The translations under genes and the position numbers were made by a program. A DNA stretch of 64,000 nucleotides from Argonema galeatum A003/A1. GTDB taxonomy: Bacteria; Cyanobacteriota; Cyanobacteriia; Cyanobacteriales; Aerosakkonemataceae. Of this stretch, positions 9,187 through 18,157 are shown in pieces. Each line of letters opens with the position of its first letter. Positions within the stretch are counted from its first letter, which is position 1. The stretch lies in the NCBI RefSeq assembly GCF_023333595.1, contig NZ_JAIQZM010000001.1, positions 611,251 through 675,250 on the forward strand, read 5' to 3'. Under the pieces are notes generated by a model, which was not told the DNA's origin, did no database searches, and saw nothing but the letters and a program-made list of their open reading frames with translations.

Positions 9187-10401
9187 TTAAGGATCGATCC
9201 AGCGATCGTCTGCTTTGATTAAGTTGATTAACTCCTCAACACCTTGAGACTCTGGTACTTTTTTAATTTCTTCTCTGCCGCGATACAGGGAAATATAACC
9301 TGGTTGTTTGCCGACATAACCGTAGTCGGCATCCGCCATTTCTCCAGGGCCGTTGACAATGCAACCCATTACTGCTATGTCTAACCCCGTGAGATGTTTG
9401 GTAGCTTCCCGTACCTGGTGGAGAACTTCTTCTAGGTTAAATAATGTGCGACCGCATGAGGGGCAGGCGACATATTCCACCATTGTTTTCCGCAATCCCA
9501 GAGCTTGCAGAATACTATAGCAGACGGGAATTTCTTTTTCCGGGGCTTCCGTGAGGGAAACCCGGATGGTATCGCCAATGCCGTCTGCTAAAAGTGTAGC
9601 AATTCCAGCAGTAGATTTGATGCGACCGTATTCGCCATCTCCAGCTTCCGTGACGCCCAAATGCAGTGGGTAATCCATACCCAGTTCATCCATCCGTTGT
9701 GCCATGAGGCGATATGCTGCTAGCATTACGGGGACTCGCGAGGCTTTCATGGAGATAACCAAGTTGCGGAAGTCGAGAGATTCGCAGATGCGAATAAATT
9801 CGATCGCAGACTCTACCATACCTTCAGGAGTATCGCCGTAGGTAAAAAGCATTCTTTCAGCGAGAGAACCGTGATTGACGCCGATTCGCATGGCTTTACC
9901 TTGATCGCGCAGGGAAACGACCAGAGGTTCTAAAGTTTCGCGGATTTTTTCACCAATTTCGTCAATTTCAGATTGAGTGAATTCGGTTCGCTCCGATTTC
10001 GGTTTTTCAAATACATACAATCCCGGATTAATCCGCACTTTATCGACATATTTGGCAACTTCCAGCGCAATTTTCATGCCGTTGTGATGCACATCGGCAA
10101 CTAGCGGCACATATTGGTAAGTTTCAAGCAATTTCTGTTTGATTTCCGCTAATGCTTTGGCGTGTCCGAGACTTGGCACAGTAACGCGGACAATTTCGCA
10201 GCCAATCTCGTGCAAGCGACGAATTCCGGCCACCGATCCTTCGATGTCGAGGGTGTCTTCGTTGATCATCGATTGTACCACGACCGGGTAGCCACCGCCG
10301 ATCGTGACGTTTCCCACCTTAACGGGGCGGGTTTTGCGCCGGTTGATGGTGGTGTCGAAGGTGGGTTGACTCTTCAGGGTTGGGTTGGGTAGAGTTTGCA
10401 T
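9187..10401 (-). CDS. ispG: 4-hydroxy-3-methylbut-2-enyl diphosphate synthase
   Basis: IspG (GcpE) is the penultimate enzyme of the MEP isoprenoid pathway and converts methylerythritol cyclodiphosphate to HMBPP using a [4Fe-4S] cluster. The cluster cysteines are visible in CPSCGRT (about 310 and 313) and [10 protein letters not shown] (about 345). The N-terminal barrel has [11 protein letters not shown] and ADVHHN segments typical of the family, and the 404-residue length is usual for cyanobacteria, where ferredoxin is the electron donor. It stands alone between the S41 protease and the TPR gene. Confidence 0.97.
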   Translation of the reverse strand: MQTLPNPTLKSQPTFDTTINRRKTRPVKVGNVTIGGGYPVVVQSMINEDTLDIEGSVAGIRRLHEIGCEIVRVTVPSLGHAKALAEIKQKLLETYQYVPLVADVHHNGMKIALEVAKYVDKVRINPGLYVFEKPKSERTEFTQSEIDEIGEKIRETLEPLVVSLRDQGKAMRIGVNHGSLAERMLFTYGDTPEGMVESAIEFIRICESLDFRNLVISMKASRVPVMLAAYRLMAQRMDELGMDYPLHLGVTEAGDGEYGRIKSTAGIATLLADGIGDTIRVSLTEAPEKEIPVCYSILQALGLRKTMVEYVACPSCGRTLFNLEEVLHQVREATKHLTGLDIAVMGCIVNGPGEMADADYGYVGKQPGYISLYRGREEIKKVPESQGVEELINLIKADDRWIDP

Positions 10402-10578
10402 AACCTGTTTTTTACTTTTTCGGTTCTTCTCTGTTTCTCAGGTTGCCATAGAAGGGGACAATTTTGGCTGTTGGGGTGGGAGTAAAGGGGGGCAGAAGAG
10501 ATACTTGCCAGTGACCCTATACCTGGAGAATTTGTCTATACTCTAATGTAAATACTCAGTAGCAAGAATCTGTTCGTT

Positions 10579-12240
10579 ATGAAATTCCCAAAAATACGGG
10601 TGGATCTCAGAGCGGTCACCACTCAACGCTGGTTCAAACCCACTGCCATAATGGTTGCCTCGACTCTTGTTTTTATTGTAGTAACCACTGTATTAGGTCT
10701 GCTAGTGAAACCTTTTGGAAAACAATTGGCTAAAGTTCCTGGTGTGGGTGGAATTTTTGAACAATTCTGCCTGGTAGTTTTTATTGATTGCCAAAGTATT
10801 GAAGAAGCTTATTTGATCGACGACCCAAATATGAACTTATACCAAAATCCTAGTTTAGATGAAAACGAAAAAACAAGGATAAATAATAAAATGACCGCTT
10901 ATGAAGAAGCCGTAACTAAAAATAAAAATGACGCGGCTGCATGGACTAATTTAGGAGAAGCTAAAAGAAGATTAAGAGATATAACTAAAGCTTTAGATGC
11001 TCACAAAAAAGCTCTGGAAATTGACCCCAATCTGGAACCTGCATTGGTAGGGTTAGCTTTAGCTCAAATGGACTCTTATAAGGAAGATAAAGGAGCCATT
11101 CAATCTCTATCAAGAGCTATTAAGATAAACCCAAAACGCGCTATTAGTTATTTTTATCAAGGAATTATTTTTTATGAACGAAAGCCGCCAGAGCTAGATG
11201 AAGCGATGGCAGCCTATGATAAATCTATTGACATAGACGAAGACCAGCAAGAAGCTTATCATGGCTTAGGGCTGGTTTTGTATAATCAAGGCAAATTTGA
11301 CCAAGCTATTAATACTTACAAGAAAACCAGTCTTATCTATGATACAAATCATCCAAAGATGTATAAGGATTATGCAGATGCTCTGAAAGCTCAAGGCAAA
11401 AACAAGTTAGAAAGTGCAATATCTTTTTATCAAACGGCTATAGAGCTAGACCCTAAAAATGCTAAATATTACTATAGCTTGGGCGATGATCTATTCGCTC
11501 AAGGCACACTAGATGAAGCGGTTGTTGCTTACAAAGAAGCAATTCGCCTCAATTCTCAGTATGCAGAGGCTCACTCTAGCTTGGGAATTACTCTGCATAA
11601 CCAAGGGAAATTCGATGATGCGATTGCTGCGTATAAGGAAGCGATTCGTATCGAACCCGATAATCCCGACAAGGCGGCTCAACATCGCAACTTAGGGATA
11701 GCTCTGCATAATAAAGGCAAGGTAGACGATGCAATTAATGAGTACAAAAAAGCAATTGAGATCGATCCCAAGGATGCCACAGCTCACTCAAACTTGGGGT
11801 ATGCTTTCCACCAGCAAGGCAAAATACCTGATGCGATTGAGGAGTACAAGGAAGCTATTAGTATCGCTCCCGATGCAAGAACTCATAATAATTTCGGAAT
11901 AGCTTTGGCAAAGCAAGGCGACATAGCGGCGGCAATTACTAATTACCGGGAAGCAGCTCGCCTTGATCCCAACTATGAGCGTGCTTACTCGAACTTAGGA
12001 GATGCGTTGAAAGATCAAAATCAGCTTGCAGGAGCAATTGCTGCATATTATGAAGCCATCCGTATCAATTCTAACAACCCAGTGACTCACAAGAATTTGG
12101 GGTTGGCTCTGTACGATCAAGGTCAGCGAAAAAAGGCAGTAGAAACTCTTAAAAAAGCTAAGGAATTATTTAAAAAACAAAGCAATACACAACAAGCTGA
12201 TAAGATTGACGAGATGGTAAAGCAATTGGGAGAGAAGTAA
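10579..12240 (+). CDS. Membrane-anchored TPR repeat protein
   Basis: The protein has 553 residues with one transmembrane segment near the N-terminus (about 22-48, MVASTLVFIVVTTVLGLLV), then from about residue 105 to 540 roughly twelve tetratricopeptide repeats. Typical units read AEAHSSLGITLHNQGKFDDA and ATAHSNLGYAFHQQGKIPDA. TPR arrays form protein-binding superhelices, so it is most likely a scaffold at the membrane. No enzymatic domain is present. A toxin-antitoxin pair follows 40 bases downstream, but no functional link is evident. Confidence 0.9.
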   Translation: MKFPKIRVDLRAVTTQRWFKPTAIMVASTLVFIVVTTVLGLLVKPFGKQLAKVPGVGGIFEQFCLVVFIDCQSIEEAYLIDDPNMNLYQNPSLDENEKTRINNKMTAYEEAVTKNKNDAAAWTNLGEAKRRLRDITKALDAHKKALEIDPNLEPALVGLALAQMDSYKEDKGAIQSLSRAIKINPKRAISYFYQGIIFYERKPPELDEAMAAYDKSIDIDEDQQEAYHGLGLVLYNQGKFDQAINTYKKTSLIYDTNHPKMYKDYADALKAQGKNKLESAISFYQTAIELDPKNAKYYYSLGDDLFAQGTLDEAVVAYKEAIRLNSQYAEAHSSLGITLHNQGKFDDAIAAYKEAIRIEPDNPDKAAQHRNLGIALHNKGKVDDAINEYKKAIEIDPKDATAHSNLGYAFHQQGKIPDAIEEYKEAISIAPDARTHNNFGIALAKQGDIAAAITNYREAARLDPNYERAYSNLGDALKDQNQLAGAIAAYYEAIRINSNNPVTHKNLGLALYDQGQRKKAVETLKKAKELFKKQSNTQQADKIDEMVKQLGEK

Positions 12241-12280
12241 AAAAGATTAGGCAGTTATAGAATAATTTGGAGTCTCAAAG

Positions 12281-12511
12281 ATGATAGAAATCAAAGAAAT
12301 AATCAGCGAAGAGTTAGAAAAGCTCAATGAAGAACAACTTAGGCAAGTTGCAGATTATATCGCTTTTGTCAAGTTTCACGCCCGACGTGCTAGCTTGCGG
12401 GAAAATGAAAGTAAACTAGCATTGCTATACAGTGAATTTGCAGAAAAAGATCGAGTATTTGCTGAAGAAGGAATGGACGAATACGCAGAAATGTTGAGGA
12501 ACTCAGATTGA
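12281..12511 (+). CDS. Antitoxin of the MazF-type pair
   Basis: A 76-residue acidic, helix-rich protein (MIEIKEIISEELEKLNEEQL) in the position of an antitoxin directly before a MazF/PemK gene. Its stop codon overlaps the TTG start of the toxin (TTGA), which couples translation and is typical of toxin-antitoxin operons. The N-terminal EEQLRQVADYIAFVKF pattern resembles DUF2281/VapB-type antitoxins more than classical MazE. It should bind and neutralise the toxin and repress the operon. Confidence 0.8.
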   Translation: MIEIKEIISEELEKLNEEQLRQVADYIAFVKFHARRASLRENESKLALLYSEFAEKDRVFAEEGMDEYAEMLRNSD

Positions 12512-12855
12512 CAATTACCGTCAAGCGAGGTGAAGTATGGATTGCAGACCTAAATCCAACCCAAGGTTCTGAACAAGCAGGGATCAGACCTGTAATTATT
12601 TTTCAAAACGATATTATTTCTCAATTTACAACTACAGTCCTCGCTATTCCACTAACAACAAACCTGCGTCGTGCTTCTCTACCAACCTGTTTGCTGATTC
12701 TTAGCGGTGAAGCTGGATTAAATCGGGATTCAGTTGCCTTATGCTATCAAATGCGCGTTCTCGATAAAACTCGATTGCAAAGAAAACTGGGTGAATTGAA
12801 TCCAGATACAACAACTAGCTTGGAAGAAATAATGTTATTGACTTTGGGCTACTGA
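12508..12855 (+). CDS. MazF/PemK family mRNA interferase toxin
   Basis: This 115-residue protein has the PemK/MazF core: VKRGEVWIADLNPTQGSEQAGIRPVIIF near the N-terminus, then IPLTTN and SVALCYQMRVLDKTRL. Members of the family are ribosome-independent endoribonucleases that cut mRNA at short sequences. It starts at TTG 12508, overlapping the antitoxin stop by 4 bases; a weak start with coupling keeps toxin below antitoxin. The length is complete and no inactivating change is seen. Confidence 0.92.
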   Translation: MTITVKRGEVWIADLNPTQGSEQAGIRPVIIFQNDIISQFTTTVLAIPLTTNLRRASLPTCLLILSGEAGLNRDSVALCYQMRVLDKTRLQRKLGELNPDTTTSLEEIMLLTLGY

Positions 12856-12974
12856 TTTGCAACATACTCTCGCGTACCAGTCCTACAACCAAATGCGATA
12901 TGCCGTAGGCATATCGCACTTTTTTACTAAATGCGATCGCACTCTCCCGACGAGATGTTCCGAGAGAACCTGAT

Positions 12975-13118
12975 ATGATGGTGGTATTAAAAAAGCTAGC
13001 TGCTGATGGCTTACTCAAACGATATGTAGAAATAGGATCGCCTCGTGACAGATGGGAATTGACTTCTGAAGGCAGTATTCTACTGAGAGAGGAGATAGAA
13101 GAGAGAAAAGATGACTAA
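12975..13118 (+). pseudogene. Possible winged-helix regulator fragment
   Basis: A 47-residue reading frame encodes MMVVLKKLAADGLLKRYVEI, then GSPRDRWELTSEGSILLREE and a charged tail. The pattern L..L...GLL.R......R..W.LT..G resembles the recognition helix and wing of winged-helix DNA-binding domains, but the N-terminal half of such a domain is missing. The open frame upstream, back to 12909, contains HIP1-like DNA and no clear domain. It is probably a decayed regulator; it could also be chance. Confidence 0.35.
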
Positions 13119-13197
13119 TCGGTTATGCAATTGTGCGTGAAAAAAGCGATCGCACCGGCCCCCAATATTGTACCAGTGATTTTTTTAATAACACAAA

Positions 13198-14070
13198 ATG
13201 TTAACAAATTACATACAAGCGGCGATGCGCCTAGCTAAATACGAAATCCTCAGCGCTGATGGCAGCTTCTCTGGGGAAATTCCAGGGTTTGAAGGAGTTT
13301 GGGCTAATGGTTCTACTCTGGAAGAATGCCGAGACGAATTGCAGTCAGCGTTAGAAGATTGGATTTTGGTAAAAATTGCCGATCGCCTGCCTTTGCCAAT
13401 TGTAGATGGAATTGAAGTAAAAGGTGAAGATTATAACATTAACTCACAACCAGCTAATGTTTTAGCCAATATTAAGCCAGAAAGTGCAATTGATGACCTC
13501 AGTTATGAGCGATCGGCAGACTTGTCTAAATCTAGCAAAAGCTCTATTTGGAATCGAATATCAATTATTAAAGGTGATATTACTAAACAACGGGTGGATG
13601 CGATCGTCAACACTACCGATCCATACTTTTCGGGTAGTGGTGTTGTAGATGCTGCTATTCACCGTGCAGCGGGTGATGAGCTTCGAGAAGAATGCGATCG
13701 ACTAAATCGGTCTTCTAGAAGTGAAGCTAAAATTACCAGTGGTTATAACCTCCCAGCACGGTGGGTCATTCATACAGTTGCGCCCCTCTGGCAGAAGGGT
13801 AATAATAATGAGGATCGGATGTTAGCCGTGGCTGAATGCTATCGGAACAGCTTGGCTTTGGCTGAAGAATACTCGATAAAAACGATCGCTTTTCCAGCCA
13901 TCAGCAGAGGACTGTTGGGTTTTCCAAGGGGAATAGCCGCTAGAATTGCTGTCCGTGAAGTTAAAGGTTTTCTTGAGAAGAATAGTTCGGTTGAGAAGGT
14001 GGTTTTTGTTTGTTTGGAGGAAAAATATTACAATCACTACTTGAATGCTGTCAAAGAAATTATTGAATAA
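13198..14070 (+). CDS. HicB-like antitoxin domain fused to a macrodomain
   Basis: The protein has 290 residues. Residues 1-80 (MLTNYIQAAM, then GEIPGFEGVWANG and LEDWILVKIADRLPLPIVDG) match HicB antitoxins, which neutralise the HicA mRNA interferase. After a linker, residues 118-290 form a macrodomain (IIKGDITKQRVDAIVNTTD, GSGVVDAAIHRAAG, FPAISRGLLGFP), a fold that binds or hydrolyses ADP-ribose. The usual NAAN motif reads NTTD and ISTG reads ISRG, so activity is uncertain. No HicA gene is adjacent. The macrodomain and the DNA around it are nearly identical to the C-terminus of the next gene, showing a recent duplication. ATG 13198 is the natural HicB start. Confidence 0.85.
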   Translation: MLTNYIQAAMRLAKYEILSADGSFSGEIPGFEGVWANGSTLEECRDELQSALEDWILVKIADRLPLPIVDGIEVKGEDYNINSQPANVLANIKPESAIDDLSYERSADLSKSSKSSIWNRISIIKGDITKQRVDAIVNTTDPYFSGSGVVDAAIHRAAGDELREECDRLNRSSRSEAKITSGYNLPARWVIHTVAPLWQKGNNNEDRMLAVAECYRNSLALAEEYSIKTIAFPAISRGLLGFPRGIAARIAVREVKGFLEKNSSVEKVVFVCLEEKYYNHYLNAVKEIIE

Positions 14071-14319
14071 TGGTAATACTGTTGATTTGAGTTATTGTAT
14101 AGCCAGTGGTTAAAATCGATCATGCGATCGCACTCTTTGAGCAAATGCGATCGCACTCCATCCTCCTTAAACTAAGTATCTATACTAATCCAGGTAGGCG
14201 GCAGAGTCGGGAGATTGCCTGTTTTGTTGCCTTAGACTACCGAGTAGGCTCAGCATTTGTGCCAAAATTGATATCAACCAACGATTCGAGTAACAGCGTC
14301 ACGGCGCTGCGGCAATCTG
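14071..14319. other. Intergenic region before the kinase gene
   Basis: About 250 bases without a credible gene. The first ~30 bases after the stop are homologous to the DNA following the kinase gene at 16837, marking the edge of the duplication. HIP1-like GCGATCGCACTC occurs twice near 14120-14157. Confidence 0.5.
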
Positions 14320-16836
14320 ATGCTGGAGAAAACACTGGGTGGGCGCTACCAAATTATCAGTCACTTGGGAGGAGGAGGTTTCGGTACTACCTTCGTAGCG
14401 GTGGATAGGCATCTACCCGGCAATCCTCAGTGCGTTGTCAAGCAACTGAAGCCGAAAACTGCCGACAATCCATCGGCTTTGCAGGCGGCAAGGCGGTTGT
14501 TTAATCGGGAAGCAGAAGTTTTATATCAGTTGGGAAATCACGATCGCATTCCGCGACTTTTTGCCCACTTTGAAGAAGAACAAGAATTTTATTTAGTTCA
14601 AGAATTCGTTGAAGGACACGAACTTAAGCAGGAATTGTCAGCGGGTCAGCAATTAAATGAAGCTCAAGTTATTATTCTGTTGCGCGAGCTTGTGGAAATT
14701 TTAGTGTTTGTCCATCAACAAAATGTAATTCATCGAGATATCAAACCTTCTAATTTAATTCGGCGCAGGCAAGATGGAAAGGTGGTTCTGATTGATTTTG
14801 GTGCGGTCAAACAATTCAGTTCTCAGGTGATTAATTCGGAAGGTGAGACTAGCTTAACTATTGCTGTTGGTTCACCAGGATATATGCCAAACGAACAGAT
14901 GGCAGGTAAGCCGCGTTTTTGCAGCGATATTTTTGCTGTGGGAATCATTGGTATCCAAGCTATCACGGGGATAAGTCCCAGGAAATTACCGGAAGATCCC
15001 AGAACTTGCGAAATTGTTTGGCGCAATTTTGTACAAATTAGTTCTGAGTTTGCTGATGTTTTAGATAAGATGGTGCGCTACGACTTTCGTCAGCGTTACC
15101 AATCGGCTGATGAAGCGTTGTTAGCGCTCAATGCTATATCGACAATATCTTTAACGCCAGCACTACCAATAGCGTTAACAGGTGTTAGTTCCGACATTAA
15201 CTCATTACCAACGGAAACGATACTTTCCGACGATCTTAGTTCTGAGTGTGGAATAGACTACTCTCGGTTCCGGGATCTACTAGCTACTGAAAAATGGCAA
15301 GAGGCTGATGAGGAAACTAGAGATTTGATGCTCAAGGTATTTCGTAAAGAGACTAAAGACTGGCTCAGTAAAGAAGAAATGGAGAAGTTTCCTTGTTTGG
15401 ATCTCCGCACTATCGATCGACTATGGGTAAAGTACAGTAAAGGACATTTCGGCTTTAGCGTGCAGCAGCGCATCTGGCAAAGTATTGGTGGGAAACCCGA
15501 CGCAGATTACACAACATATTGTCATTTCGTCGATCGTATAGGTTGGCGTGTGGAGCTAAACTGGCTTTCTTGGTTTGATCTCACTTTCTCCTTAAACGCT
15601 CCAGAGGGACATTTACCTGTAGGATTAGGGCGAGGGATGGTAGGTTTTGGGTTGGCTTTCTTTTCTCGCCTCGAAGCTTGTGGATTGGACGAGCAAACTG
15701 ATGTTTTGTCCAACATCAAGCTAGAAAATCCAACTGATGACCTCAGTTCTGAACGAGGAGTAGGCTATACGCAGTTACGGGATTTACTAGCAGCAGGAAA
15801 TTGGAAAGAAGCCGATCGCGAAACTAAATCTGTCATACTTCAGGCAGTTGGTCGAGAACAGGAAGGTCGGCTGATAGTAGAAGATATGGAAAAATTACCC
15901 TGCTCTGACTTACGCACGATCGACAATCTCTGGGTGAAATACAGCAACGGTCGCTTCGGTTTTAGCGTGCAGAGGCGTATTTGGGAAAATATGGGGGGGA
16001 AAAAGGATGCAATGAGGGATGCAGATTATCAAATCTGGCGCAATTTTGGCGAACAAGTGGGATGGCGCGTCAATGGCTCTTGGTTAAATACGGATGAACT
16101 TAATTTCACATTAAAGGCTGCTGTCGGTAATCTACCGACACTTCCCAATCGCAGGTGGTGGGAGTTGAGCTATTATCTTATCTCTCGTCGCGTTGAGGCT
16201 TGTGGATTGAACGAGCCAATTGATGTTTCGTCTAACATTAAAGAAGAAAATCCAACTGATAACCTTAATTACGATCGGGGAGTAGACTCCGATCGGCAGA
16301 GCCAAAATTCTATTAGCAGCCGAATAGCGATCGTTAAAGGTGATATTACTAAACAACAGGTGGATGCGATCGTCAACACTACCGATCTATACTTTTCGGG
16401 TAGTGGTGCTGTAGATGCTGCCATCCACCGTGCAGCGGGTGATGAGCTTCGAGAAGAATGCGTTCGACTAGAGGGATGCGCTAGAGGTAAAGCCAAAATT
16501 ACCAATGGTTATAACCTACCAGCACGGTGGGTTATTCATACAGTTGGTCCCCTATGGGTGAGGGGCAGTAATAACGAAGATATGATGTTGGTGTTGGCTC
16601 AATGCTATCGAAACTCCTTGGCCTTAGCTGAAAAATACTCTATACGAACAATTGCTTTTCCAGCCATCAGCACAGGAGAATTGGGTTTTCCAATGAAACT
16701 AGCATCTAGAATTGCTGTCAGCGAAGTTAAAGGTTTTCTTGAGAGTAATACTTCTGTTGAGAAGGTAGTCTTTGTTTGTTTTGAGCAAAAGTCTTACGAT
16801 TGTTACTTGACTGCTGTAAAAGAAATTATTGAATAA
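14320..16836 (+). CDS. Ser/Thr kinase with two GUN4-like domains and a C-terminal macrodomain
   Basis: This 838-residue protein has four parts. Residues 8-270 are a Hanks-type kinase: glycine loop LGGGGFGTT, catalytic VIHRDIKPSNLI, and DFGAVK. Residues about 312-465 and 480-630 are two GUN4-like domains with the pattern LL....W..AD.ET, DL.TID.LWVKYS.G.FGFSVQ..IW and W. GUN4 binds Mg-porphyrins and stimulates Mg-chelatase; kinase-GUN4 proteins are known in cyanobacteria. Residues 667-838 are a macrodomain (VKGDITKQQVDAIVNTTD, PAISTGELGFP), nearly identical to the one in the preceding gene. A protein joining phosphorylation, tetrapyrrole sensing and ADP-ribose recognition is unusual. ATG 14320 precedes LGGRYQIISHLG directly and fits the usual kinase start. 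Confidence 0.9.
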   Translation: MLEKTLGGRYQIISHLGGGGFGTTFVAVDRHLPGNPQCVVKQLKPKTADNPSALQAARRLFNREAEVLYQLGNHDRIPRLFAHFEEEQEFYLVQEFVEGHELKQELSAGQQLNEAQVIILLRELVEILVFVHQQNVIHRDIKPSNLIRRRQDGKVVLIDFGAVKQFSSQVINSEGETSLTIAVGSPGYMPNEQMAGKPRFCSDIFAVGIIGIQAITGISPRKLPEDPRTCEIVWRNFVQISSEFADVLDKMVRYDFRQRYQSADEALLALNAISTISLTPALPIALTGVSSDINSLPTETILSDDLSSECGIDYSRFRDLLATEKWQEADEETRDLMLKVFRKETKDWLSKEEMEKFPCLDLRTIDRLWVKYSKGHFGFSVQQRIWQSIGGKPDADYTTYCHFVDRIGWRVELNWLSWFDLTFSLNAPEGHLPVGLGRGMVGFGLAFFSRLEACGLDEQTDVLSNIKLENPTDDLSSERGVGYTQLRDLLAAGNWKEADRETKSVILQAVGREQEGRLIVEDMEKLPCSDLRTIDNLWVKYSNGRFGFSVQRRIWENMGGKKDAMRDADYQIWRNFGEQVGWRVNGSWLNTDELNFTLKAAVGNLPTLPNRRWWELSYYLISRRVEACGLNEPIDVSSNIKEENPTDNLNYDRGVDSDRQSQNSISSRIAIVKGDITKQQVDAIVNTTDLYFSGSGAVDAAIHRAAGDELREECVRLEGCARGKAKITNGYNLPARWVIHTVGPLWVRGSNNEDMMLVLAQCYRNSLALAEKYSIRTIAFPAISTGELGFPMKLASRIAVSEVKGFLESNTSVEKVVFVCFEQKSYDCYLTAVKEIIE

Positions 16837-17032
16837 TGCTAATGCTGTTGATTTGAGTGATGCTAGGCTAAGCCTGGTTTTCTCCGATATCGAAAAGCGA
16901 GATGCCTGACATACTTGAGCAACTTGCGGTATTTTGTTCATATCAGCCCAGTTCGTTAAAACGAAGATCGAGTAGCCTATAGAAGTTGAGTCATTTGCGC
17001 GATAGAATTATAAGTTGGTCAAAACAAAGGCT

Positions 17033-17578
17033 ATGATTATAAACGCAACCATTAATGATGCGAATGAAATCGCTCGCATTCATGTCGAGGCATGGCGTGC
17101 CGCCTACAAAGGAATTGTTCCTGACTCCTATCTTCTGAACTTGTCTATTGAAAAAAGAACAAAGAATTGGCATAATGCACTCTCGAAATCAACAAATGGG
17201 ACAATGCTTGCATTAAATCAGAGCGATAGAATTGTTGGCTGGGTATCCTTTGGTTCATGTCGCGACGATGATGGGATGGGTATAGGTGAAATAAACGCGA
17301 TTTACCTATTGCCCGATCATTGGGGAAAGAAAATTGGAAAAGAACTGATGATTTTTGCTGAAAGTGAACTTACCAATATGGGCTATAAGGTAATAACCCT
17401 CTGGGTACTTGAATTAAATCATAGGGCTAGACGATTTTACGAAAAACTAGGATATAAATATGATGGCACCGCAAAAAAGCATAATTTTGATGGCCTTGTT
17501 TTGGATGAATACAGATATAGAAAAACTGCCCAACAAGGCGATGCACTCGAAGAGCTAAGGGAGGACGAGGATTCATGA
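17033..17578 (+). CDS. GNAT family N-acetyltransferase
   Basis: The protein of 181 residues from ATG 17033 (TTG 17015 is less likely) begins IINATINDANEIARIHVEAW. Acetyl-CoA binding motif A reads IYLLPDHWGKKIGKELM and motif B ALV-type WVLELNHRARRFYEKLGYKYDG, both typical of GNAT enzymes. The last ~13 residues (GDALEELREDEDS) look appended beyond the normal end of the domain. The gene ends in an ATGA overlap with the HicB remnant that follows. The substrate is unknown. Some GNATs are toxins, but those carry a DUF1778 antitoxin, which is not seen here. Confidence 0.9.
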   Translation: MIINATINDANEIARIHVEAWRAAYKGIVPDSYLLNLSIEKRTKNWHNALSKSTNGTMLALNQSDRIVGWVSFGSCRDDDGMGIGEINAIYLLPDHWGKKIGKELMIFAESELTNMGYKVITLWVLELNHRARRFYEKLGYKYDGTAKKHNFDGLVLDEYRYRKTAQQGDALEELREDEDS

Positions 17579-17736
17579 GTCGAGCCAGCATGATTATTCA
17601 ATGGTCTGATGAATATATCACCTATAATCTTGGCTCAAACGTGGACAGATTTGGAGCGATTCGAGATCGAAACGATCGCAGCGTTGATTTCAAAACTAAA
17701 GGTGGTTTGAATTATGGAAGCATCAACAACGATTAG
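17575..17736 (+). pseudogene. HicB antitoxin 5' remnant
   Basis: A 53-residue frame begins MSRASMIIQWSDEYIT. This matches the start of HicB antitoxins of the MIIQWSDEDQAYIVTLPEF type, then loses similarity after about 14 residues. Another frame in the same DNA reads LAQTWTDLERFEIETIAALI to a stop near 17708 and looks like the tail of a different gene. I read this as an antitoxin truncated by recombination, not as a working gene. Confidence 0.45.
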
Positions 17737-18157
17737 AAAAATGATGGCTGGTAACAAAATAGTTGTGCCATCCTATCAGCGTGCGTACTCATGGGATACC
17801 CCCGTTGAGAAGACAGACAGGAATACTCAGATTGATGTATTTCTGTCAGACTTGGAAGAATACAGTAAAAGCAATGTAGATAGTCCGTATTATTTTGGTC
17901 ACTTTCTTTTTGAGGCAAAAAATCAAGAATTTTATGTGATAGACGGGCAACAGCGTCTGACAACCATTGTTATATTTTTTTCTGCTCTTTTTGCAAAGCT
18001 GAAAACTATAAAAAATCTGAGCGAGGATGAAGAAACCTGTTATGAGGACATAGTTAAACGGCGCAGTACAATACGCTTTTCCACTGTGGATTACGACAAA
18101 TGGAATTGCGCCCAATTAGAACTGAAACCGACTATCAGGAAGCCCTTCGAGAGATAG
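17714..18157 (+). pseudogene. Truncated DUF262 (GmrS-like) protein
   Basis: The 147-residue product has the DUF262 N-terminus: IVVPSYQRAYSW (about 16-27), YYFGHFLFE and the signature VIDGQQRLTTIVIFF (about 75-90). DUF262 proteins, including the GmrSD type IV restriction enzymes and other defence nucleases, are usually 500-700 residues with a C-terminal HNH (DUF1524) part. Here homology stops near residue 127, where the frame runs into the start of the next gene and terminates. The remnant keeps the NTP-binding motif but lacks the nuclease part. Confidence 0.8.

Noticed and set aside
14106..14408. A 100-residue plus-strand frame overlapping the kinase start
   Set aside because: No domain is visible, it lies largely in non-coding DNA and overlaps the glycine loop of the kinase in another frame.
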